Below, piece after piece: positions 32,251-43,739 of a stretch of DNA of 64,000 bases. Every line of letters begins with the position of its first letter. The first letter of the stretch is position 1. The stretch lies in contig NW_024609880.1 of the NCBI RefSeq assembly GCF_016920785.2, forward strand, positions 36,293,152 through 36,357,151, in the 5' to 3' direction. This stretch comes from Ixodes scapularis. Taxonomy: Eukaryota > Arthropoda > Arachnida > Ixodida > Ixodidae. The translations under genes were made by a program, and so were the position numbers. Under the pieces are notes generated by a model. The model was not told where the DNA came from. It saw only the letters and a list, made by a program, of their open reading frames with translations, and searched no databases.

Positions 32251-33567
32251 ATGGCTAGACGCGGGCAACGGCAGCAGCAACCCCTGCGAGTGTGGCAGTG
32301 GAACTGCAGGGGTCTCGGTCGCAAGAGGGGAAACCTGCAGCTCCATATTCGCAACGCCGAGCATATGCCTGACGTTCTCGCGTTCCAAGAATCGCACGAT
32401 GGCGTCCATTCGTCGGGTTACGTTCGCTTCGAGGTCCCTGTTGAGGCAGCAGTGAGAGGGCCGCGCGCATCGAAACTTGTTCATACTTTCGTCCCAAGAG
32501 GCATACCCACGATCCAACACGAACCTGGAGTTGACAGCGTGCCGCACATCCTGCTCGAATTTCTGCCCAGACGCAAGGAGCAGCGCCGCGTCTTTATACT
32601 CAACGTTTACAGCCCCCCCCGAAGGATCAATCAAAGTCCGCGGCTAGAATTCTCTCAGAAGTTCTCGGCGTCGCCAAAGACACGCCCTGCTCGTCGCGGG
32701 CGACTTCAATGCCAACCACGCTGAATGGGGGCACCTACACACTCTACCTAAGGCCGTGTCCATCTAGGAGTGTAGACGAGCACGACTACACCATCTTGAA
32801 TGATTTCCGCTATCCCACCCGCATTGCGAACAGCGTCTCCAGAATTACGTCGCCGGACCTCTCCATAACGAGAAAGATTGGTGAAGTGTCGTGGACGAAC
32901 ACCGGGGCTTCCCTCAGCAGCGACCACTATGTGCTTGAGATGCTCGTGCCGGTCGAGGGAATCTCGGCCCCCGCAAAACGCAAAGTCCTGGTCACGGATT
33001 GGGGCGCTTTTCGCCGCAACAGGAATGCGTCGGCTTCGACCACCATCGATGACCTCTGCGGTTGAACCGACGACCTACTATCCAGCGCGGAGTTGGTGAC
33101 CGTCGAAAGCGACGCCTCCTCGACCTCGGGAGCCAGCGACTCCAAACTCTGGCACATGTGGCAAGCTCACCGCAGTCTTCAGGCCAGATGGCAAGCACAG
33201 GCGAGAAGAAACGGAAAGCACCGCAGGCGCATAGCTCGGCTGGAAAGAGACATTAAGATTTATGCGGACCAGCTAGATCGGCAGCAATCGGGACAGGTAT
33301 GTGACGGTCTCAACGGAAACCTCCATCGCAAGGACACTTGGTCGCTGCTCAGACACTTGATGGATCCCACGACCACCAAAACGGCGCAGCGGAACGATCT
33401 CTCCAAGGTCCTCCACTCACACGGAGGCAGTACGGCGGACCTTATGGAGGAACTCCGTAACACCTATCTTCCTGTTTCCACGGAGCACGAAGCTGCCTTC
33501 CTCTCGTACACCGGGTCACCGAACCCCGAGCTCGACGATGACATAATCGAGGCTGCACATTTAAAAT
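32251..33567 (+). pseudogene. LINE ORF2, 5' half: endonuclease domain (frameshifted)
   Basis: It opens MARRGQRQQQPLRVWQWNCR. An APE-type endonuclease can be followed in order: WQWNCRG (Asn motif), VLAFQES (catalytic Glu, near 32380), GDFNANHAEWG (near 32700), and SLSSDHYVLE (terminal His motif, near 32920). Frame changes occur near 32640-32710 and 32750, and there are stops at 33064 and later. A linker region (KLWHMWQAHRSLQARW) continues to EAAHLK at 33567, where the similarity to LINE ORF2 stops and GAGTC-rich sequence begins. The reverse transcriptase that should follow is at 51775. It would nick target DNA for retrotransposition, but is dead. Confidence 0.85.
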
Positions 33568-33720
33568 AAGGAGTCCGAAGGGAGTCGCTGCTTTCATGAC
33601 TCTCTTCGCTGCCTCCATCATTCCCTTTGACACTTCACGACTCTCATAAAGAGTCAATGATTCGTGTGACTTTCTTTTGACTCTTCCACTTCCCAACGGG
33701 AGTCACAGGTCAGCAGCAAG
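33568..33720. repeat. GAGTC/GACTC-rich block (left)
   Basis: Immediately after the LINE 5' half the sequence switches to irregularly spaced GAGTC and GACTC motifs (about nine in 150 bases), the same motif that fills 51309-51772. The terminal CACTC seen at the ends of the right block is not visible here, so this copy is probably truncated or a different member. Confidence 0.6.
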
Positions 33721-33854
33721 CATTTGCCCTACCGAAAAAAAAAAAACAAAGAAAAAAAATAGTATGAATGCTGCTTCGCTGCGTCCAGCCGGCAACCCAA
33801 GCCCCGCCGTTTCCCTATGCACCTCTAGAAAGGGAGTTCCATTCTATTTAGTTC

Positions 33855-34095
33855 AAAGCTTTGTCGACAACATTTTTTTTTTCAATAATAATTGTGCAAA
33901 AAAATTAGAAAGGAAAGAAAAAAACAAAGTATGGCTCGAAGTTTCGTCGACATTCATTTTTCTCAATAATAATTGTAAAAAAAACAAAACAAAAAAACAC
34001 GTATGTTTATCTTTTGCATCGAACCTGGGTTCGCTCCGTATGAAGCGGGCATCTTTCCACATAGCTACACCTGCGAGTACTCGTTTTAAGAATTC
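33855..34095 (-). repeat. tRNA-headed SINE, copy 1 (decayed)
   Basis: Minus strand: an A-box-like GTGTAGCTATGTGG, a B-box-like GGTTCGATGC near 34020, then T/A-rich body and TGTTGTCGAC end near 33870. The end motif is shared with the copies at 36.5 and 42.5 kb. Confidence 0.5.
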
Positions 34096-34511
34096 GTTTC
34101 ATACGAGATCCAACAAGTTTCGCGTCGTGCGTATTATTCTAACCCGAATCCTGCGTCTGCATTTTACATCTAGAACTGTCGTGGGGTGCGCCTCTGGGAG
34201 TGAGTGAAGGTGCAGCAGCTTATTCAAGACCATACTCCGTTTCATGTATAGCGTGCAACGCAGTCAGAGCTAGCGCACCGGTTTGCATCGCCGACCGTGT
34301 CTACGTTCACCCCATAAAATAGTGTGTCCCCTGCAAAAACATTTTTAAAACAGTCAAAAAATGTGCCTCCTTGGAGCTAGTAACTGATAGTGGCGTTACG
34401 ATTTCGACAGAGCACAAATTTTTTTTCAATAAAAAGGAAAAGATAATATAAACTACTTTAAATTGTTTTCGTTGTCGTCCGTGCGGTAGCCGCTGCGGGT
34501 TTTCGGGTTGT

Positions 34512-34960
34512 GTGGCACTGGCTGGTTGTGAGAAGATGGCATCTTACGCAGCAACCTCAAGTACCTCTCCTGCTCGGATATTTTCTCAGATTCGTTGTGC
34601 GAAGACCTTGAAAGAGTGCAAGCAGGTGGTCGCCAACGTGTACGCGAGTACAGGAACGCGTTTCCCGGAGAAGTCGGTCATGAAGTCCTGGAGACGGTCA
34701 GTAACGACACCGGAGTGTGCGCCCGTACTGTCGCGAAGTACAAGGCGCATTGTCTATCTGGCAAAGTGGCGTCCCCGAAGCGAAGACCTTGCAATGTAGA
34801 AGTTTCGAGCACGGGGACTGTCAAGCATGCCGAATTCACACACAACGCCATTCGCCTGAAGGTGCATCGCAAGTACCCCGAGAGGGGGATTCCTACCCTT
34901 GACAGCTATTTTAAAAGAAACTACAGGCCACAACTATTGTCGATTAACGTAATATTATAA
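34512..34960 (+). pseudogene. degenerate helix-turn-helix transposase-like fragment
   Basis: Two overlapping frames together read like the N-terminal part of an arthropod DDE-type transposase: CKQVVANVYA, then (next frame) VLETVSNDTGVCARTVAKYK, a helix-turn-helix-like segment, a basic linker (SPKRRP), and NAIRLKVHRKYPERGIPTLD. That last string resembles the 'RR-x-VH-x-FY-x-E-x-PT' stretch I remember from such proteins. A frame change near 34640 and loss of frame after 34960 mean it is broken and has no catalytic half. Family assignment is from memory. Confidence 0.4.
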
Positions 34961-35174
34961 ATTTTCAGACAAGGCTGCTATCAGTGTGATCCCTCATTCC
35001 ACGCTGCACGAAAGAAAAATATAACTCGGTGCTGGAGGCAGATAACACTTGCAAAGCGGCAGAGCAGATGGTAGAAATGTGGCCTCTCGGCGACTTATAA
35101 ATAAAAAGATAGAAGAAAGGAAGAATTGAAATATGCAGTTCGGCAATGCGCACAATCTTGCACAAAAAGTATGT

Positions 35175-35295
35175 CTAAAAAAGAAAAAAAAAAAAAAAAA
35201 AAAAAAACTTCGCGCGTAGGTGGGTTCGAACCACTGCCGCCGAGACGTCGGTATCGCCCGAGCAGCGCTACCAGTCGTCCACGAAACGCGCGGAG
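35175..35295 (-). repeat. tRNA-headed SINE of a second type
   Basis: Minus strand: A-box-like TGGTAGCGCTGCTCGGGCG, B-box-like GTGGTTCGAACCC (near 35230), then a T-rich run at 35179-35207. It differs from the 33.9/36.6/42.6 kb family. It is not a functional tRNA gene because no full cloverleaf could be drawn. Confidence 0.55.
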
Positions 35296-35967
35296 GAACA
35301 CATTTTTTTCTTCTGTATTTTCATGCGCACCACTTCAGTACCTTTGACAGCTTTGCACGCTATGTATGAAACGGAGTATAAGTGCCCATTTTGAGAACCA
35401 CACTGCGAGTTGAAGCAACGCCGAAGGCTCGCGTCTCGCAGCGCCGCCTGTTGAATAACCATTCGAAGAGTTTGCACACTGTGAAGAAGAGCGTTCACAC
35501 CAAAGAGCTCTCTTTACAACGCCTGCACACACACAGAGCTCACAATTGAAGGGGGCCACTGAGGTTTTAAGAGCCACTGATCGTAGTAATCGCATTCCAA
35601 AGACGCCACGTTGTCGTAGATTGTTTTTCACCAGCTAAGTGCTGTAGGGATGAGGCTAAGGCTGGGGGATTCATCGCCGGAAACGTAAAGGAACCAAGCA
35701 AACGACGTGAGGCTCGCGGACGCGGTTCGTGGGAGCGGACGACGTCCAAGTCACGATCCAAGCAGCCCTATAGTTGCAGCTTCTCTTCCGAGAAGATTGG
35801 ATATTCTTTCCGGCGGGCACTCAACACTTAGACAGCATGCTTGCGGCTGATGTGGATTGCAGGAGGTGGATAACAGGGCAACCAATGCACAGAAAATATG
35901 TTGAGCACGACACAGAGCACGCACAGAGAACGATTGTCGCCGCCATGTTGAAATAAAACGAAGCTAA

Positions 35968-36310
35968 ACCAGGCCAAGGGCTGCGTATTTTCGGCACTGA
36001 TTTGAAGTGCAAGGGGCGTGGCCAATGACGTCACGGATGTCAAAATAAACGCTTTTATTTTGAAGTTTTAGTTATTTTGACGTCAACAACATCTTTTTTT
36101 TTTTTTTTTTTTGATGCCGCTGACTGTGTTTTGAAATGTCGGTTGCTCGGCGTGTGTGTGGTCGGGTGCTCGGCGGCTCGGCGGTGTCCGCGCTGGTGCG
36201 TGTTGTCGACGTTGCCGCCTGTACTCGTCGCGTTCTCAGGAACATCAAAATAAGCGTTCTCCATTTTCAAACTTCGCCCGGTGCCGTCCATCACTCCTGT
36301 TGCAAATGAG
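35968..36310 (+). repeat. promoter-like repeat, copy 1
   Basis: It starts GCTGCGTATTTTCGGCAC and contains GGCGTGGCCAATGACGTCAC (36015-36034, CCAAT overlapping a CRE). It then has a GC-rich block with GTTGTCGACG and ends CGTTCTCAGGAACATCA followed by TTCGCCCGGTGCCG. Other copies are at 36860-37165 (inverted) and 37418-37835 (direct). Confidence 0.65.
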
Positions 36311-36485
36311 AATTACGTGTAGCGGAGGCGACAGAGCCCAGCCGCAGTAATTTCGTACACATTTTTCTGGAGTTGTACCTGTGTGTAATATGACGTATTA
36401 TCACCTTTGCAAAGAATAGCTGCGAAGGCCGTGCAAGCGGCGAGCGAGTAGCCTTGACTGGCACGACTGCACCCGTTGCAGGAGC
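36295..36485 (+). repeat. CTCCTGTTGCAAATGA repeat, copy 1
   Basis: Similar in direct orientation to 38824-39040: both contain GGCGACAGAGCCCAGCC, GAGTTGTACCTGTGTGTAAT (or a one-base variant), and GAATAGCTGCGAAGGCC. Noncoding. Confidence 0.65.
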
Positions 36486-36529
36486 GCGTGCCCCGTGATC
36501 CAAAGCAACTAGCTCGCGTTTTTAGCACT

Positions 36530-36745
36530 GTCGTCGACAGCTTTTTTTTTTCTTTTTCAGTGTTAATCGTAAAAAGAAATGTCCTAAATATCGGCGAATG
36601 CCCCGACAAAACAAAATGTTCGAAAAAAATAATAATAACCACGCCGCCACCGCGGATCGAACCCACGACCGCTTGCGTTTGAAGCAGGCGTCTTAACCAC
36701 TAAGCTGTTCGAAAAACTCGTTTTGACGATTCGTTTTATACGGGA
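36530..36745 (-). repeat. tRNA-headed SINE, copy 2 (best preserved)
   Basis: Minus strand: CTTAGTGGTTAAGACGCC (A box) and GGTTCGATCCGCGG (B box) spaced as in a tRNA, then a body TTTTGTCGGGGCATTCG and end CTGTCGACGACAGTG. The copy at 42.5 kb shares the body motif and the end. A type III polymerase promoter is implied by the boxes. Confidence 0.65.
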
Positions 36746-36859
36746 CTTTTAACTCGAAGTATGTACCGTCGGTGGAGTATCGTCGGACGGCACTTGAACG
36801 CTCTGCGAGAGTGCCGTCGGACGGTCACGGTACGGTAGTGACTTCAAACCTTCTTTTGC

Positions 36860-37165
36860 AACAGGAGTGACCGACGGCACGGGGTGAACGAAATTGGAAA
36901 ACACTGTTTCTGGATGTCGGCAATTGATACGCGACGAGCACAGGCGGCACGTCGACACACACCAGCGAGTACACCGTCGAGCCACCGAGCATCCGATCAT
37001 GCGCACACACTCGCCGACCAACCGACGTTTCAAAATGCAGTCGGCGGCATCCAATATAAAACGTGTTTACGTCAAAGAACACCGAATAAATATTGGACGT
37101 CCGTGACGTCATTGGCCGCGCCCCCTGCACTTCAAATTGGTGCCAAAAATACGTAGCCCAGGCCA
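36860..37165 (-). repeat. promoter-like repeat, copy 2 (inverted)
   Basis: Minus-strand copy of the block at 35968-36310, with the CCAAT/TGACGTCA overlap at 37104-37116 and the GGAACATCA-side sequence toward 36860. Identity to copy 3 is clear across the GC-rich centre. Confidence 0.65.
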
Positions 37166-37169
37166 AGCT

Positions 37170-37417
37170 AATGTTTAGTACACAACGAAGCTGAGACACG
37201 CCAAGCTTCAGTTTAGTACACAACCAACATACTTCATTACAAAGAATTAGATAAATGTTAAAACAAAATTTTTGACGTTTAAAAGTTCTAATGTATGTCG
37301 ACTAAAACAGGAACATCCACGTTGCGTCAAATGAGTTTCGTCGTAACCACTGTCGTCGGAACCAGCGAACGTCGCCGCATCACCATCGCCACCGTAACCA
37401 ATATCAAAAACAAAGCA
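37170..37417. other. spacer, nothing identified
   Basis: Short AT-richer spacer between two promoter-like copies. No feature seen. Confidence 0.4.
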
Positions 37418-37835
37418 GGCTGCGTATTTTCGGCACGGATTTGAAAAGCCGGGGGCGTGGCCAATGACGTCACGGACGTCGAAATAACGTTATTTGTGGA
37501 TCCTTTGTTATTCTGGCGTCCATGACGTCAAAATGGTTTTCATTTTTTGTTATTTTGACAAAAAAAAACGGCGTGCTTTGCATGTTTATACAGCCTTGAT
37601 GTTGGTACGCCTCAACGGTCATCGGTCTCTTAGCTGTAGATGAGAAATTTAGCCAGTGCATCACGCAGTAGCATTTTGAAACGTCGGCAACGTCGGTCGG
37701 GCCCTCGGCGACTCGGCGGTGTCCGCACCGCACTGGTGTGTGTTGTCGACGTGCAGTCTGTGCTCGTCGCGTTCTCAGGAACATCAGTGGGTAAGCGTTT
37801 TTCATTTTCGAATTTCGCCCGATGCCGAGAAAAGA
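37418..37835 (+). repeat. promoter-like repeat, copy 3
   Basis: Direct copy of 35968-36310 with the CCAAT/TGACGTCA overlap at 37460-37472 and the CGTTCTCAGGAACATCA end near 37770. It is longer because of extra sequence near 37500-37640. The end is followed by GGTAAGCG, which would be a splice donor if this were a first exon. Confidence 0.6.
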
Positions 37836-37837
37836 AT

Positions 37838-39060
37838 TATGCAGCTCGGAGTTGGTTTGGAGGAGATCTGTGTCGTGTTGCCCTCCTTGTCCCTACTCTC
37901 CAGGCTTAAAATGTGTGTATTCAACCAGTTCGCCTGCACTTTTGCTTTAACTTCATTACTTCGACCTAACGCAGAAATTGTCCCAATATCTACTTCTGTT
38001 CTTTCCCTAATGAGTCCGAGAGACCTCGAATTGCATGCGCTCTTTGTTTTATGTCAGCTTGGTCATCGTGCTGCGGACTTAGAGTCGGACGCAAGCTCCT
38101 TCAGCCTTGCACAACGGAAACGATGTGGTGGAGGTTCTGACTTCAGATATCTGACTTCTGCAAACCTTCAGTGGCGTTTTAAGAGAAGAATCCTTAAGTG
38201 TGATCAACTTGAGTTCGTTCATGAAGTGTCAACTAAGCTGTGGATTGCTGTCCACGGAGAGAACTTCAAGTCCTCGCTGAACTTCAAGGCTTGGTATCGA
38301 CTGATACAAGACTCCTATAACCGCCTTTGGTTGTCGAGAAGAACCCAACTGTTCAAAGTTTCGCGGAGCTAAAGTACGCAGCCTTCACACCTTCGTTCTA
38401 CATCTTCAGCGAACCGCCTCCTTGGAACCTTTCGTAGTGCACCGGATTTCGAAAGGAGTCAGATTTGTAATCCTTGTGATGTACCCTTGTCTGCCTCGGG
38501 TTCCCGTGTATTAGAAAAAAATCCCCAAGTTTTGTTTAAACGTAAAACCCTCAAGAATAGACATGGTAGCAAATATTTACGAAGTAGCGCGCAAAACCTC
38601 CTCTGACGATGAAAGGTCAGCCTTTATAGACCAATCTGTGAAAAGGTTAAGTACCATTGTTGGCAGTTCGTTTAGGACTAATAGTCGTGATTTTAGAGCT
38701 GTGCGTGATGTGAGAAAAGAATTATGTAGCTCGGAGTTGGTTTGAAGATCTCTGTCGTGTTGCCCTCCTTGTCCCCACTCTCCTGGGTTAAAATGTCTAT
38801 ATTCAACCAGCTCGCCTGGACCCTTGCTTTAACGTCACTCCTGCTGCAAATGAAGATTACGTGTATCGGAGGCGACAGAGCCCAGCCACAGTAAATTTTT
38901 TGTACGCACTTTTCTGGAGCTGTACCTGTGTGTAATACGACGGAGTATCACCCTTGCATAGAATAGCTGCGAAGGCCATGCAAGCGGTGAGCGAGTAGCC
39001 TTCATTGCCATGTCTGGAGCACCCGCTGCAGGAGCGCTCGTACCACGTGATTTTAAGCAA
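37838..39060 (+). repeat. interrupted direct repeats, no certain gene
   Basis: GAGAAAAGAATTATG and the next 130 bases (37838-37975) recur at 38710-38840, and the second copy continues into a copy of 36295-36485 (38824-39040). The interval between holds part of a 217-codon frame (37719-38372, with WRFKRRILKCDQLEF and KAWYRLIQDSYNRLW) that starts inside the promoter-like repeat. I do not recognise the protein and doubt it is real. Confidence 0.45.
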
Positions 39061-42000
39061 TTGCACTAGCTCGCACTTTTAGCACACGCGGTTCAGTGAA
39101 TTCAGCCGCCGACTTCCCTTTCATTGCTCGAGTGTCGTGCGTTGCCTTGCGTCTTTGCGTATCGTAGTGCTCTCGTCGACCTGATGGCTTCTTTGTTATC
39201 TGCACTCGCTGCAGAGAGCAACTTCAGATGCGAGGCGGTCCAAAGGAAACCTTGGTACGGGAGAACCTAGGCAGGCACCAGTCGTCGGACCACTACCATG
39301 AGTGTGAGGAGCCTGACCATCATCAAAAGCAATGACTGGCAGAACCTACGAACAAGCAAAGGTGGAACGCCGTGGCGACGAATGGCCAAAGAAACCAGCA
39401 GAGACGCTGAACCAAAGCAGCCAGTGACCTATGGCCGTTACCGTCCCTGGGAGCAGTGAGGCAGTGACACTGATCCCATCGGTATACCGAATCCAGCAAA
39501 ATAGTAAGATCATTGAACCTTTTATGTCAATTTCTTTACTCGGTGTCCCCATGTCATGCTTTTGGGTGGTGAGGCCATTATCTTACATGAGACTTTGCTT
39601 TAAACTCCCGAAAGCGAAAGAGGTAAGCCTCAATATGTCTACAGGCTTGCAATTACCCTGTAACACAGCATCCTCACCGGGAGGAGCCGGGATGCCGCAA
39701 ATGCAGCTTAACAGGAACAGAATCAGCACTGCGAAATTGTGGTGCCCGTGATCTTGGGCCGAGATTTGATTGCAGTCAAAAGCACGACACGACTTTTCTG
39801 GCGGTGGCTGCCAATTGGGGCAGCAACCAGAGCTAACCCTGTTCACTGGCCGAGAGGACCGCACCTGTAACCCAGGGCCGTATATGTAGAGAGTTTTGTC
39901 ATTCGTTGAGAAGTAAAGGAGACAAATCAGAAGGCGCCATTGGCCGAAAGCGGGCTGGGCATGTTCCAGGGCCTCTTCAGAAATTCGAATGTGGCCAACC
40001 AGAAGCCGGAAATAATACCTTGGTGGTGGTCGTGAGAAACAAACCTTACAAGTGCGTCGGAGTAACTCTCGGTGACTGAAATTATGGTGCACGTGATGTT
40101 TCAGTCATGGTCATCCAAAATCATGGTGAAAGAGTGTGACTAGCGAAACGATCGACATAATCCGTACGCCAAGCGCCGAGGGTTGGGAATCTGCCGTCCG
40201 AGCGGTCACACTCTATCCGAGCAAAACAGAGTTGAGCGGCGCATTCATTTCTTACATCTTTCTGCATGATCATGATCGAAACCTCACGAGCACCCTTTTT
40301 GAACACTTCACTCTTACGCGTTTATTAAGACCTTAAACTAACATATACCTTGAATCAAAACAGTTTCTCGCTACCACCGCTAGGGGATTTTAGGATTCTG
40401 GTTGGCCAAGGGAGCATGTCTAGTCCATTTTCTGCGTCTGGTGCACAAAGTCGCGAAACTATTTTTCGGTCGTTGAACCACCGGCAGACTACGCTCTCGC
40501 ACTAGAGGCTACGAGTTGGATAGCTTTTCGGGCTCGTCCACGTCGAATAAATACTAACGTGCCGGGGATCGTGCGGGCATAGGCGGATAATTCCGGGAAC
40601 AGATAGGACACCCGCGTACAGTTGCGACTACAGGTCCTCGCTGGGCTGTAGTCGCGGACCGGTGCGAGCATTGTGCCGACGATCTTAATTGTATTAGTAT
40701 TGCTGAACACGCTTCCTCCATTAGCCTGCCTCAGCAGTAGGGAACTAAAACGCCAGGGCACGACCTGAACAAGGGCCTCGTAGATTTATTACCAGGTATT
40801 TTTGTCCCACTTCACTGAGGCAGTAGGTTGCAGTTACTGGGGACCTGCTCTTGCTGATTAATGGTACTTTTTCTGCGAGTTTGAAAAATAATGTGCTGCG
40901 AGATTCTGTCAGAAAGAGGGACAAAACAGTTTAAAATGAAAAGAGGCTAGCCTAGACCAAATCTCCTGCCTAAATGTTTCCTATGCAGATGACTGCATAT
41001 AATTTTACTCGAAGTTTTATGACAATGTTCAGTTGGATGCATTTATAAGAACTTCATTTATCTTTCAGGTTCAATATGTCCAATTCACATGCAAGATTTT
41101 CAAATATTGGGTGGGGGCTTGATTCATAGTGTCCTGTGTGGAACATTGTAGGAGAAAAATGTGTAGCAAAGGGAGGGATGGAGAGAGGGAGAGAGGAGGA
41201 GGGCGGTATTTTCACGACTGAAAAAAATAAGTAGTAAAGAAAATTCACCAACGCGCGCACCCCGAAATCCTGTGCAGTCCCAAAGCGTATTATACACCTG
41301 AACATTGTACAAAATTGTACGTGGAAATTAAACTAAGATAAGTTTCACTCACTGTGATATATTTTGTTTAATTGTAATGGTAAATATTTTATTAAAAGTT
41401 TCGAAGTTGAAAATATAAAAATCGACTGCACCAGACCCCAATGCATCAAAAGTAATTAGGAAACAGTAAATATTTTTCGGCTTTCTGTTTCCTGTCGATA
41501 CTTACTACTATACTAAAATGCTCGTACACAAAAATTGAACCTTATGTTGTGGTTTTTTTAACATTGTGAGTTGCAGGTTCTTTCCCTTGCGTAACCGTCT
41601 TCACTAAAAAAAAAAAGAAAAAAAAAAGCTTTCTACAACAACCCTTTCGCATGATACAGTATGATGTGCAAATAATTACAATAGTTTACCTTTCAAATTT
41701 TAAGGAGCAATTTCGCTTGCAATACTTTGCCATCAAGGGGAGACGCAAAACGGCGCATGCGCGTCAATCTCCTGCAAGAACGACGGTTGCTTCCCGCAGT
41801 GCTTGGCTAGAAAATGACATTCCACCGAGATTCACACGTTTATCAGCAACCTCCGCGGTTCCCCGTTGCCCGTTGTTCGGAAGCGCCATAATTTGCGTAG
41901 TGAATGTTATGACAATGTGAAATGCGGGAAATTTTGAAGAGTTCGGAATTTCTCGCGGGACGCGAGACAGGAGCCGTCAATGCGGGACAGTCCCGCGAGT

Positions 42001-42400
42001 CGCGGGACGGGTGGTCCCCGTAGCTTCGTAAGTGTATCGCGGAGCTTTATTTCGTGGATCGGTGGACAAGACGAGTTCTACAAATCGGGTGGCGGCTTGG
42101 TACCACCTAACTAGGCGGTGTGTTTCGCGGAACCCATGACTGCTAAAGGTACCCATTACGTGCTGGCGCTCGTATTTGCACCCCGTTTGCTTTCACTGCG
42201 GGTGTTCGGATTCAGGTTCGATTCTCTGCATTGATGATGTTGCTTGAGTTCTTTTTTGACTAGGGCACGAACTTTTTATACAAAATGCTGTATATGTTGC
42301 ACTTATTTGGTAGCCCTCTGGCTGTAGTGTATTGTGAAGGTTGTAACAAAAAACGCGCATTGAGTAATTACAAAAAGATATATATATATATATATAATGT
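39061..42400. other. intergenic DNA, nothing firmly identified
   Basis: About 3.3 kb. The minus strand is open for 169 codons at 39583-40092 but shows no domain. At 40490-40800 the minus strand has an AATAAATCTACGAGG signal and LTR-like composition without proof. 41940-42020 is rich in GCGGGAC repeats. None supports a gene call. Confidence 0.35.
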
Positions 42401-42733
42401 AGTGTCAAGTACCGTCCGACGGCACTCTTGCAGAACGTTCACGTGCCGTGCAATGGCACTCCACTCACGTCTTCAAGTGCCGTCCGAATGTCTCATGTAA
42501 AGCGAATTGTCAAAACGAGTTTTTCGAAGTTGTAGCGTAGCTTATTGGAAATTGTAGCATAGCTCGCCTCATAGGCAGCGGACCCGGATTCAATCCACAG
42601 TGTGGGCTTACTTTTTAAAATCTTTTTCTCAAATATTTTGTTTTGTCGAGGCATTCGGCGATATTTACGTCATTTCTTTTTAACCATTAACACTGGGGGA
42701 AAAAGAAAAAGGATGTTGTCGACGAAACTTTGC
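42400..42733 (+). repeat. GTGCCGTCCGACGGCACT repeat joined to SINE copy 3
   Basis: 42408-42495 has several imperfect GTGCCGTCCGA/TCGGACGGCAC motifs, also seen at 36780-36835 and 43968-44012. It leads into a decayed tRNA-headed SINE (body TTTTGTCGAGGCATTCGG, end GTTGTCGACGAAACTTTG). The SINE end abuts the TTAA element at 42734. Confidence 0.55.
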
Positions 42734-42737
42734 TTAA

Positions 42738-43735
42738 AGGGGGCCCTGCAACAACTTTTTGACTGGTTTTTAATTTGCACCGAACTTGACCGCACTGAAT
42801 GTAGCAACTTAATCTTTTCTCAAATTTCGCTTTATTTGAAAAGTTATAGGCAATTTAGAATTACAAAAACAAACAAAAAATAACCTCCTTCATGACGTCG
42901 TAGGTTATGGCTTGAGTGGCCGTGAACTAGAGGAGTAGTGAGCTCATCGAGCGCTCACGGCTGCCGCACTCCGTGTCGACGGCTCGAGAGGGCGCCACTA
43001 AAACATGTGCAGGATAGGCTGTATGAGGCGGGTGGCCAGGGCGGCTTGCATTGCATCTGCTGCGCGATTAAGGACTAATTTGGCATAACACTTCATTGGC
43101 CAGAAACTACAGCAAACACGGTGTAAAGATCAGTTCAGAACGGGAGCCACTTCGCGCTGCCATACCGCCAAATGGCCAAATCGCCAGCCAAGCCCGCGCT
43201 GAAAGCCTTCGGAACGCTCGGAACTGGTCGAATCCTCGATCCGGTATACGACCGCAGCGCCGCCGCGTACATCCGGGACCTTTCCACGCTCGCTGTTCGT
43301 CGGAGCCTCATCCCACAAGCCTTTTCTAGTATGCGCCGTTTTTTCCGCCGCTTGGTGGCGGGTTTGTCGACGAGTCATTTCTTGTTTCCGTACTTTATAA
43401 ACTGCATTTGTTTCTTTTCTGATCTAAATTACCGAACAAAAACTACTTTCATACATAATTGAAACGGTTCGCGACACTTACATTTTGTATTTCGACTAAA
43501 AAAGAGCTTTTAGCGGCTCTGACCAGTGGTAAGCCCAGGACCAAAGACGTCATATATTGCGCGCTTTCGGCGATGCCGGTCGCCCTCGTAGGTGGAGGAG
43601 GTTTCCGCGTCTTCCGGTTAAAATATGACTCACTGATATCTAGTTACTCTCTCCGTGCCCGCCGGCTTGCCCGTACCCCAAGAGACGTGGAAACCGCAAA
43701 GAAGGTAGGCGCTTAAATATGATTGCAGGGCCCCT
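42738..43735. mobile_element. 998-bp TTAA-flanked TIR element
   Basis: The ends AGGGGGCCCTGCAAC and GATTGCAGGGCCCCT are inverted, and TTAA lies at both borders (42734-42737 and 43736-43739). TTAA target sites are typical of piggyBac-mobilised elements. Internal frames are short and unrecognised. A second TTAA-bordered element lies at 61929-62317. Confidence 0.75.
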
Positions 43736-43739
43736 TTAA

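Noticed and set aside
36640..36720. tRNA gene
   Set aside because: A and B boxes are present, but the flanking body is shared with two other dispersed copies and a full cloverleaf does not form, so it is a SINE head.
37719..38372. 217-codon plus-strand open frame
   Set aside because: It starts inside a triplicated repeat and spans a direct repeat, and no family is recognised.
39583..40092. 169-codon minus-strand open frame
   Set aside because: No recognisable motif, unusual composition, and no splice or polyadenylation context that supports it.
40490..40800. Minus-strand LTR
   Set aside because: An AATAAA-type signal and composition are suggestive, but no paired copy, primer site or target duplication was found.
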